Part shown: piece by piece, positions 1 through 5,591 of the stretch | How positions within the stretch are numbered: position 1 is the first letter of the stretch | How the letters are laid out: each line of letters opens with the position of its first letter | Source of the DNA: an uncultured Flammeovirgaceae bacterium | Lineage (GTDB): Bacteria; Bacteroidota; Bacteroidia; Cytophagales; Cyclobacteriaceae | Direction of reading: 5' to 3' | Length of the DNA: 5,591 nt | Assembly: GCA_946480685.1 (NCBI GenBank) | Contig: CAMLLI010000340.1 | Coordinates: 1-5,591, forward strand | Notes under the pieces: generated by a model | What the model was told of the DNA's origin: nothing | The model's input: only the letters and a program-made list of their open reading frames with translations | Database searches by the model: none | Position numbers and translations under genes: made by a program

Positions 1-1
1 T

Positions 2-331
2 GCAGGCGGTATACTGGTGGTGATCATCTTTGGCGTAATGCTTACAGCCAAGATTGCGGGTAAACCCCTCGTTGTAAAACATACCAACCTGTTGGCCGGC
101 ACACTCGCCTGCGTATCGTTATTTACCTTGCTGCTATACTTTTTATCATCACAAAAGTTTTTTGAAGATGGAAAGAGCGAGATGCCCTCGGCTGATACTT
201 CAATCAACACGATTGGCTTCGGCCTTATGACCGAGTTTGTACTGCCGTTTGAAGTGGCAGGTATATTATTACTGGCCGCACTGATAGGAGCTGCGGTTAT
301 AGCATCGTCCATTAAATCCGGAAAAGTATAA
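2..331 (+). CDS. nuoJ: NADH-quinone oxidoreductase subunit J (NuoJ), 3' part only
   Basis: NuoJ is a membrane subunit of complex I, next to NuoK, at the junction between the quinone-binding region and the antiporter-like subunits. Only the last 109 codons are in the window; the 5' end is cut off. The frame is open from base 2 (AGGILVVIIFGVML...), so the GTG at 17 is an internal Val codon and not a start. The visible part begins inside the family's third membrane helix, just after the position where NuoJ proteins carry a conserved Tyr (Y59 in E. coli). Base 1 is a T, which would fit the last base of TAT, but the codon itself is missing. Next come a loop, a membrane helix (about residues 30-48 of the fragment), a polar loop, and the typical C-terminal motif TEFVLPFEVAGILLLAALIG, which matches the family's conserved PFE-hydrophobic-GA helix. 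The stop TAA shares its last A with the nuoK ATG, which suggests translational coupling. Identification rests on this C-terminal motif and on nuoK directly downstream. Confidence 0.93.
   Translation, partial: AGGILVVIIFGVMLTAKIAGKPLVVKHTNLLAGTLACVSLFTLLLYFLSSQKFFEDGKSEMPSADTSINTIGFGLMTEFVLPFEVAGILLLAALIGAAVIASSIKSGKV
320..325 (+). promoter_or_regulatory. weak ribosome-binding site candidate for nuoK
   Basis: GGAAAA lies inside the end of nuoJ, five bases before the nuoK ATG. It is only a partial match to a Shine-Dalgarno sequence. Because the nuoJ stop and the nuoK start overlap (TAATG), re-initiation by ribosomes finishing nuoJ probably matters at least as much. Confidence 0.35.
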
Positions 332-636
332 TGGTGCCGGTATATCACTTTTTATGGCTGGGTGCGTTTCTTTTCTGTGCAGGGCTCATGGTAATTATTA
401 CCAAGCGCAATGCCATTATGGTGCTGTTGGGTATAGAGTTGATGCTGAATGCATCGAACCTGAACCTCGTAGCGTTTAACCAGCTTCATCCGGCTCATCT
501 GAGTGGACAGGTGTTTGCCTTGTTTGTTATCATTGTTGCTGTATGCGAAGCTGCCGTTGGTCTCGCCATTGTGTTGCGTGTGTACCAGCACTATCAAACC
601 TCGGTGCCCGATGAAGTAACGGATCTGAAAGACTAA
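331..636 (+). CDS. nuoK: NADH-quinone oxidoreductase subunit K (NuoK)
   Basis: NuoK is a small three-helix membrane subunit of complex I (homologue of mitochondrial ND4L). It carries two buried glutamates of the central proton-transfer axis, between the quinone cavity and NuoN. The product is 101 residues, against 100 in E. coli. Membrane helices lie at about residues 5-23, 28-50 and 60-84. The two key acids are both present: E36 in LLGIELMLNASNLNLVAF and E73 in VIIVAVCEAAVGLAIVLRVY (E36 and E72 in E. coli). R26 in the first cytoplasmic loop matches the conserved basic position. The ATG overlaps the nuoJ stop by one base. The C-terminal tail after residue 84 is polar and acidic, as is common in this family. 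Length, both glutamates and gene order agree, so the assignment is secure. Confidence 0.98.
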   Translation: MVPVYHFLWLGAFLFCAGLMVIITKRNAIMVLLGIELMLNASNLNLVAFNQLHPAHLSGQVFALFVIIVAVCEAAVGLAIVLRVYQHYQTSVPDEVTDLKD

Positions 637-685
637 CTATATATAACCCGAACGATACATCCCCACGTAATACATCAAAACAGCA
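637..685 (+). other. nuoK-nuoL spacer, A/C-rich leader without Shine-Dalgarno
   Basis: This 49-base gap is the longest in the window. It starts with an alternating TA run (638-645) and continues as A/C-rich sequence up to the nuoL ATG. I see no GGAG-type ribosome-binding site, no inverted repeat able to form a terminator, and no match to the Bacteroidota promoter pattern (TTG, about 19 bases, then TAnnTTTG). The leader is typical of Bacteroidota, where initiation often depends on A-rich unstructured sequence instead of Shine-Dalgarno pairing. Confidence 0.6.
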
Positions 686-2632
686 ATGCCCGAAACTCAG
701 ACACACTATACAACATTCTTTGAAGTATGCCTGCTGCTGGTTGTCTTGTTGCCTTTGGTGTCATTTGTTGTGTCGGGGCGTATACCACAACGCTATTCGT
801 GGGCAGTAACATTTACGGCTCCCTTTTTTTTGCTGCTCAGCGCCATCGGTGCTATATATATATTCTCGGCCGTATGGCATCAGCAACCCTATATTGCCAT
901 GGTAAATTGGTTCGCCATTGGTGGAACACAACTATCAGCGGGAATATATTTGAATGATATAGCTGCATTGATGTTGCTGGTCGTAACGTTCATTTCATTC
1001 CTGGTGCATCTATACTCAACCGGCTATATGGCAGGCGATGCAGGCTTGACACGTTATTTTTCCATGCTTGGCTTTTTTACTTTCTCGATGCTGGGCATCG
1101 TACTGGCGGATAGTTTGCTGCTCATGTTTGTGTTCTGGGAGCTGGTAGGTTTTTCTTCGTATATGCTTATCGGCCATTGGACAGAGAAAGATGAAGCCGC
1201 TGCTGCTGCAAAAAAAGCTTTCTTGTTAAACCGAATTGGTGATGCTGGTTTCCTGGTAGGGCTCATGCTTATCTGGGCGTATACCGGTACATTTGATATA
1301 GTCCAGCTCAGTAGTATAAATGAAATATTCTCGTGGCAAACAGCAGCATCGCTATGTTTATTTGCCGGGGTGATTGGTAAGTCTGCGCAGTTTCCGTTAC
1401 TCACGTGGCTGCCCGATGCCATGGAGGGGCCAACGCCCGTGTCGGCTCTCATTCACGCAGCTACCATGGTGGCAGCTGGTGTGTTTTTATTGGCAAGGGT
1501 ATATTTCCTTTTCACACCTGCAGCGCTGGATGTGATCGCAGTTATAGGTATCCTTACGGCATTGATGGCTGCACTCTCTGCCATGGTACAGTTCGATATT
1601 AAAAAAGTATTAGCGTACTCAACAATATCGCAGCTGGGATTAATGGTTGCAGCGATTGGTGCAGGCGCACCGGCAGCAGCCATGTTGCATTTGTTTACAC
1701 ACGCGTTCTTCAAGGCAGGTTTATTTCTCTGTGCCGGTATAATTATACATGTACTGCACCAGGCACAACAGCAGGCGCATGAACATTTCAACGTACAGGA
1801 TATACGCAACCTCGGAGGCCTCCGTAAAAAATTACCGTTCACCTTCTGGGCATTTGTGATTTGTGGAAGTGCGTTAGCAGGTATACCATTCTTTTCTGGT
1901 TTTCTCTCCAAAGATGCTATTCTCACCGCCCTCACAATTTGGAAAGGCGATGGTTTTTCATGGAAGTGGATCGTGCTCGCCTCTGCATTTATAGTTTCGT
2001 TTCTTACCGTCATCTATACCTTCCGTATGATCTGGACGATTTTTATGGGAGATGAAAACCGTACGGCTTCATTACCGGTAGTTGAACCACCAGTGGTAAT
2101 GCGTGGTCCGGTTGCTATACTCGCTATTTGCTCGGTGTGGTTATTGGTCGATATAAATCCCATTAACTTCGAAGGATGGCTTTTCAATACACTGCATACC
2201 GGTAGCAGCTTTCATATAGGAGCAATTTCAGTAATATCAGCATTGTGGATTGCACTTGCTGTTGCTGCTGCGTACTTCCTGTTTGGTAACCGAACGCTAC
2301 ATGCCGATTTACTGCTGAATAATTTTTATCTCGATAAGGTATATTTTAAGATTGTTGGTAAACCATCGTGGAGGCTTGCAGAGTTTACAGATTACTTCGA
2401 CAGGCGATGGATCGATGGGTTTATTCACGCTTCAGCCTACGCACAGGTAACGGTTTCGCATTTGGTAGGATGGTTCGATCGAGCCATTGTTGATGGCACT
2501 GTAAACGGTATAGCAAGTTTGTCGCGCGGTGTGGGTAATTTTACCCGCTCTTTCCAGGGTGGTAAAATTCAGAGCTACATACTATGGGCAATTCTGGCAA
2601 TCATAATTTTTCTAATTTGGATACTATTTTAA
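686..2632 (+). CDS. nuoL: NADH-quinone oxidoreductase subunit L (NuoL)
   Basis: NuoL (ND5 homologue) is the most distal antiporter-like subunit of complex I. It is thought to move one proton per cycle and to clamp the membrane arm with a long lateral helix. The product has 648 residues (613 in E. coli). Expected functional residues are present: E152 in FVFWELVGFSSYMLIGHW (E144 in E. coli), K232 in GKSAQFPLLTWLPDAMEGPT (K229), K306/K307 in FDIKKVLAYSTISQLGLM, H335, H339 and K343 in the HLFTHAFFKAGLFL helix, and K409-D410 in FFSGFLSKDAIL of TM12. Residues about 540-625 form the amphipathic lateral-helix region, and the final membrane helix (about 632-648) runs to the last residue. An in-frame TAA at 668-670 leaves ATG 686 as the only ATG start compatible with the full N-terminus. 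It is followed 38 bases later by nuoM, in the same operon. I saw no frameshift or missing motif. Confidence 0.98.
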   Translation: MPETQTHYTTFFEVCLLLVVLLPLVSFVVSGRIPQRYSWAVTFTAPFFLLLSAIGAIYIFSAVWHQQPYIAMVNWFAIGGTQLSAGIYLNDIAALMLLVVTFISFLVHLYSTGYMAGDAGLTRYFSMLGFFTFSMLGIVLADSLLLMFVFWELVGFSSYMLIGHWTEKDEAAAAAKKAFLLNRIGDAGFLVGLMLIWAYTGTFDIVQLSSINEIFSWQTAASLCLFAGVIGKSAQFPLLTWLPDAMEGPTPVSALIHAATMVAAGVFLLARVYFLFTPAALDVIAVIGILTALMAALSAMVQFDIKKVLAYSTISQLGLMVAAIGAGAPAAAMLHLFTHAFFKAGLFLCAGIIIHVLHQAQQQAHEHFNVQDIRNLGGLRKKLPFTFWAFVICGSALAGIPFFSGFLSKDAILTALTIWKGDGFSWKWIVLASAFIVSFLTVIYTFRMIWTIFMGDENRTASLPVVEPPVVMRGPVAILAICSVWLLVDINPINFEGWLFNTLHTGSSFHIGAISVISALWIALAVAAAYFLFGNRTLHADLLLNNFYLDKVYFKIVGKPSWRLAEFTDYFDRRWIDGFIHASAYAQVTVSHLVGWFDRAIVDGTVNGIASLSRGVGNFTRSFQGGKIQSYILWAILAIIIFLIWILF

Positions 2633-2655
2633 GAAGCGATAAGTAAACTGAAAGC

Positions 2656-2666
2656 AGAAAGAGAAA
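2656..2666 (+). promoter_or_regulatory. purine-rich leader of nuoM, weak ribosome-binding site
   Basis: The 38-base nuoL-nuoM gap contains an AG-rich run (AGAAAGAGAAA) ending four bases before the nuoM ATG. The GAGA part could pair weakly with the 16S rRNA tail, but it is not a canonical site. The gap shows no hairpin or T-run, so transcription probably reads through. Confidence 0.3.
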
Positions 2667-2670
2667 CGTA

Positions 2671-4284
2671 ATGCACCACTATTATATATCCCTTTTAATT
2701 TTTATACCTCTTCTTGCAGCAGTTGCCGGATTGTTTGTGTCTGCCGGAGCCGCAAAATATTTTCGCTATAGCACGCTTTTCGTAAACCTCCTTCAGTGCA
2801 TGGTATTGATTTCAATGGTGCTGGAATATATACCGGGCCAGGGCATGCAGCTTGTTGAAAAGAAAGACTGGATCACGTTGAACATCGGTACGTGGGGGGT
2901 ATTAAAAGCGGAATATTTTGTGGGGGTTGACGGACTAAGTATGCCCCTGGTAATTTTATCTGTTTTTGTCTTGCTGATAACCACTATCTCTTCGTGGACG
3001 ATCAACAAAAACGTAAAAGGCTATTTTATTTTGTTATTGATATTGAACGCAGCCATCATCGGCAGTTTTACGGCACTTGATTTTCTGTTGTTCTATCTCT
3101 TCTTTGAGTTTATGTTGTTACCGATGTTCTTCCTCATTGCTATATGGGGCGGAGCGCGCAGAGAATATGCATCTATAAAATTCTTCCTCTATACATTGCT
3201 GGGCTCTGTCTTTATTCTGATTGTAATGATAGGCCTATACATCAGTGTGCATGATCCGAATTATTCCGGACAACTGGTACACAGTTTCAGTGTGCTCAAC
3301 ATGGCCGATGCATCCAACTTTATATCGCACACAATACTCGATCCTAACAATGCCTGGATGATTGGTCCGATGAACGCACGCCTTTGGGCATTCTTATTTT
3401 TGTTCATCGGTTTTGCTATCAAGTTGCCCATGGTACCGGTACACACGTGGTTGCCGGATGCACACGTGGAGGCACCTACTCCGGTTTCCGTTATACTGGC
3501 AGCGCTGTTGTTAAAGATTGGTGGTTACGGCCTTGCGCGTATAGCCTTCCCGATATTTCCGGAAGCCGCTATACATTTCAGTACGTTCATTGGTATCATG
3601 GGCGTGATCTCCATTATCTATGGCGGATTGAATGCCATGGCGAGTAAAGACTTGAAACGACTAATCGCCTACTCATCGGTATCGCATATGGGTTTTGTGC
3701 TGTTGGGTCTTGCTTCGTTAACACCGGAAGGTATAGCAGGTTCGATATACCAGATGTTCAGTCACGGAATAATTTCAGCCATGCTATTCTTATTGGTTGG
3801 TGTACTATATGATCGCACACACGACCGTACCATTGTAAATTACTCGGGCCTGTCTTCTAAAATGAAAAGCTATACTGCGCTGGTATTGGTTGGTTTTTTT
3901 GCTTCGATGGGTTTACCAGCGTTCTCCGGTTTTATAGCCGAGATCATGATCTTCCTGGGAGCCTTTAAAGCAAATAGCGTGAACGGTTTGCTGCACGAAA
4001 GTTTAGCGATTATCGCAACACTGGGATTAGTACTGGGCGCTGCATATTACCTCTGGACTTTACAGCGCATGTTCTTCGGACCGTATGATCTGAAAGGAAA
4101 TATAGCGCACGATTCTATTTATGATCTTACCGATCGTGAGTACCTTATGCTCGTACCGCTGGCGATAGCAGCCTTGTTCTTTGGAATTTTTCCGCAGCCG
4201 ATGATCAACATCATCGATCCGTTCGCACAGAACTTTTCAGAATTTGTGCTGCGTGCCGGAAAGAGTTTAACATTAAATCCGTAA
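2671..4284 (+). CDS. nuoM: NADH-quinone oxidoreductase subunit M (NuoM)
   Basis: NuoM (ND4 homologue) is the middle antiporter-like subunit of the complex I membrane arm, between NuoL and NuoN. The product has 537 residues (509 in E. coli). Key residues are all present: E146 in LFFEFMLLPMFFLIAIWGG (E144 in E. coli), K251 in GFAIKLPMVPVHTWLPDAH (K234), K282 in LLLKIGGYGLAR (K265), H339 in SSVSHMGFVLLG, H365 in MFSHGIISAMLFLLVG, and E424 in FSGFIAEIMIFLG of TM12 (E407). An acidic residue here, where NuoL and NuoN have Lys, is diagnostic of NuoM. The segment between TM5 and TM7 is about 15 residues longer than in E. coli, judged from the shift in residue numbering between E146 and K251. The C-terminal DLTDREYLMLVPL...GIFPQP motif is typical. 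An in-frame TAA at 2644-2646 supports ATG 2671 as the start. nuoN follows at once. Confidence 0.98.
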   Translation: MHHYYISLLIFIPLLAAVAGLFVSAGAAKYFRYSTLFVNLLQCMVLISMVLEYIPGQGMQLVEKKDWITLNIGTWGVLKAEYFVGVDGLSMPLVILSVFVLLITTISSWTINKNVKGYFILLLILNAAIIGSFTALDFLLFYLFFEFMLLPMFFLIAIWGGARREYASIKFFLYTLLGSVFILIVMIGLYISVHDPNYSGQLVHSFSVLNMADASNFISHTILDPNNAWMIGPMNARLWAFLFLFIGFAIKLPMVPVHTWLPDAHVEAPTPVSVILAALLLKIGGYGLARIAFPIFPEAAIHFSTFIGIMGVISIIYGGLNAMASKDLKRLIAYSSVSHMGFVLLGLASLTPEGIAGSIYQMFSHGIISAMLFLLVGVLYDRTHDRTIVNYSGLSSKMKSYTALVLVGFFASMGLPAFSGFIAEIMIFLGAFKANSVNGLLHESLAIIATLGLVLGAAYYLWTLQRMFFGPYDLKGNIAHDSIYDLTDREYLMLVPLAIAALFFGIFPQPMINIIDPFAQNFSEFVLRAGKSLTLNP

Positions 4285-4288
4285 TCCT

Positions 4289-5591
4289 GTGGAGAAGGGC
4301 TTACGCTTAACACTGGATCATATCTTCTCAAGCTTGTTTGAGCTGAGTCCGGAAGTAATTCTTTCCATTGGTATACTGCTTATTGTTGTAGTAGGCCTGG
4401 TAAAGAAAGATCACGCCATCACCACGTTACTCACACTTCTTATTTTCTCTTTCTCATTTCTTTTTGTTTTATCGGATCTCGATACACTGCAGCAACCACT
4501 GTCGCTTTTTCAGGGCATGCTGCGCAAAGATACTTTCTCGCTATACCTGAGTGCGCTGGCCGATGCAGCCGGTATACTTACGGTGTTGATGAGCTGGCGA
4601 AGTCAGCGGGAGCAAAGTCACCTTCAAGAGTACTATGCGCTCATTATAACGGTAGCGCTAGGCGCACACTTACTGGTGATGAGCACCAACTTCATTATGG
4701 TGTTTCTCTCGCTCGAACTCATCTCTATAAGTTCGTATGTCCTCACCGGATTTTCGTTCGATAAAAAAGGTGCGGAGGGAAGTTTAAAATATTTTCTGTT
4801 TGGCTCGGTTGCTTCGGCAGTGATGCTGTACGGTATTTCGTTGCTCTATGGATTTTCAGGGTCGCTTGAATTTTTATCCGAAGAATTTTTCAAAAACATC
4901 GCGGGCAATATTACACCCCTGTTCTTTATAGCAGGGCTCATGGTGTTAAGCGGTTTCCTGTATAAACTCGCAGCGGCACCACTTCATCCGTGGGCGCCCG
5001 ATGTATACGAAGCTTCGCCTATGCCGGTCGTTGCTTTTTTTTCAACCGTGCCGAAGCTTGCCGGCATTGGTGTGCTTACCCGTTTTATAATGACGCTGAA
5101 AGTTGCTGATCCATCATACGACTGGCAATCTATATTGAGTGTCGTTGCTATTCTTTCATTAACGATCGGAAATTTTTCTGCGCTTCTTCAAAAAAATACA
5201 AAGCGACTCATGGCGTATTCGTCTATTGCGCAGGCCGGTTTTTTATTAATAGGAGTTGTTGCTTTTCTTCCGCAGGGTATACACTTCATGCTCTTTTATG
5301 CTACCGTGTATGTAGCTATGAATTTCCTCGTGTTCATATACCTTCAATATTTTGAAAAAAATGGTTTTGTAACGATTGCAGAATTTGAAGGTATAGGAAA
5401 AACGTTTCTCTGGCCTTGTATTTTTTTACTGATAGGTTTTGTTTCCCTTACAGGTTTACCACCTACCGGAGGGTTCACAGCAAAATTATTTATCTTCTCC
5501 TCTTTGTGGGATGCGTATCAGCTTTCCGGAAAAAATATGTTGCTGTGGCTGCTGATATTTGGTTTGCTTAATACAGTAGTTTCGTTGTTTT
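4289..5591 (+). CDS. nuoN: NADH-quinone oxidoreductase subunit N (NuoN), 5' part only
   Basis: NuoN (ND2 homologue) is the antiporter-like subunit closest to the NuoK/NuoJ core. The window holds 434 codons; the 3' end is cut off (E. coli NuoN has 485 residues). Numbered from GTG 4289, the proton-channel residues are all present: E143 in FLSLELISISSYVLTGF (E133 in E. coli), K167 in EGSLKYFLFGS (K158), K226 and H233 in YKLAAAPLHPWAPDVYEASP (K217, H224), K256 in FSTVPKLAGIGVL (K247) and K399 in GLPPTGGFTAKLFIF of TM12 (K395). The LMAYSSIAQAGFLL motif is at 307-320. The start is uncertain: the frame opens after a TAA at 4274-4276 and has no ATG until 4517 (residue 77), which lies beyond the first membrane helices. 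GTG 4289 is chosen as the first standard alternative start, four bases after the nuoM stop. CTG 4313 or TTG 4334 would also keep the first helix (about residues 20-38). Function is secure; the exact N-terminus is not. Confidence 0.95.
   Translation, partial: MEKGLRLTLDHIFSSLFELSPEVILSIGILLIVVVGLVKKDHAITTLLTLLIFSFSFLFVLSDLDTLQQPLSLFQGMLRKDTFSLYLSALADAAGILTVLMSWRSQREQSHLQEYYALIITVALGAHLLVMSTNFIMVFLSLELISISSYVLTGFSFDKKGAEGSLKYFLFGSVASAVMLYGISLLYGFSGSLEFLSEEFFKNIAGNITPLFFIAGLMVLSGFLYKLAAAPLHPWAPDVYEASPMPVVAFFSTVPKLAGIGVLTRFIMTLKVADPSYDWQSILSVVAILSLTIGNFSALLQKNTKRLMAYSSIAQAGFLLIGVVAFLPQGIHFMLFYATVYVAMNFLVFIYLQYFEKNGFVTIAEFEGIGKTFLWPCIFLLIGFVSLTGLPPTGGFTAKLFIFSSLWDAYQLSGKNMLLWLLIFGLLNTVVSLF
4291..4299 (+). 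promoter_or_regulatory. GGAGAAGGG purine tract at the nuoN start
   Basis: This is the best Shine-Dalgarno-like sequence in the window, but it lies just downstream of the GTG at 4289, so it cannot serve that start. It is 13 bases upstream of CTG 4313 and 34 bases upstream of TTG 4334, both in frame with NuoN. The spacing is longer than ideal for CTG and far too long for TTG. It may simply be coding sequence (Glu-Lys-Gly). Confidence 0.25.

Noticed and set aside
17..331. GTG at 17 as the start of a separate small membrane protein
   Set aside because: The frame is open to the window edge and the residues before GTG (AGGIL) continue the NuoJ helix, so this is the truncated nuoJ.
638..645. Alternating TA run after nuoK as a possible promoter -7 element for nuoL
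   Set aside because: It does not match TAnnTTTG and has no TTG at the right distance upstream. Tight gene spacing argues for one transcript.
853..862. TA dinucleotide run and nearby T-run in nuoL as a possible slippage or phase-variation site
   Set aside because: The runs are short, and the reading frame continues intact through them into conserved NuoL sequence.
1054..1452. 132-codon open frame on the minus strand opposite nuoL
   Set aside because: It is antisense to the strongly conserved TM4-TM7 region of NuoL. There is no family resemblance and no promoter or ribosome site.
1453..2013. 186-codon open frame on the minus strand opposite nuoL
   Set aside because: It lies wholly inside the conserved nuoL coding sequence, has no recognisable domain or start signal, and its composition is what the reverse complement of a membrane-protein gene gives.
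3442..3469. Nine-base direct repeat CACACGTGG (3442-3450 and 3461-3469), next to the palindrome GTACCGGTAC (3433-3442)
   Set aside because: Both copies fall in the conserved VHTWLPDAHVE motif of NuoM and are explained by coding. A regulatory site in the middle of this gene has no other support.

Overview
The window is a single, gap-free stretch of a respiratory complex I (NADH:quinone oxidoreductase, NDH-1) operon, read entirely on the + strand: the 3' part of nuoJ, complete nuoK, nuoL and nuoM, and the 5' part of nuoN. Both ends are cut inside genes. All five products are integral membrane subunits of the proton-pumping arm. The catalytic and peripheral-arm genes (nuoA-I), which normally come before nuoJ, would lie upstream and are not seen.

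The likely host is a member of the Bacteroidota (Cytophagia/Chitinophagia-like). I infer this from protein style (for example the NuoM stretch around residues 249-290), near-absent Shine-Dalgarno sequences with A-rich leaders, GC content below 50% by eye, and the J-K-L-M-N order. No marker in the window fixes the genus.

Layout: nuoJ (2-331, partial) overlaps nuoK (331-636) by one base in a TAATG junction. A 49-nt spacer leads to nuoL (686-2632), a 38-nt spacer to nuoM (2671-4284), and then nuoN runs from about 4289 off the end. No intergenic stretch exceeds 50 nt. I see no internal terminator, promoter match, RNA gene, mobile element or CRISPR. This fits one polycistronic transcript.

How the genes work together: NuoL, NuoM and NuoN are three paralogous antiporter-like subunits, each with a TM5 glutamate, a TM7 lysine, a TM8-region Lys/His and a TM12 Lys or Glu. 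NuoK, with two membrane glutamates, and NuoJ connect them to the quinone site. Every charged residue I checked is present in NuoK, NuoL, NuoM and in the visible part of NuoN, so the pump looks functional.

I found no new biological system. The points worth a second look are the start of nuoN, which has no ATG upstream of its first membrane segment, and a strong excess of the hexamer GGTATA/TATACC on both strands.
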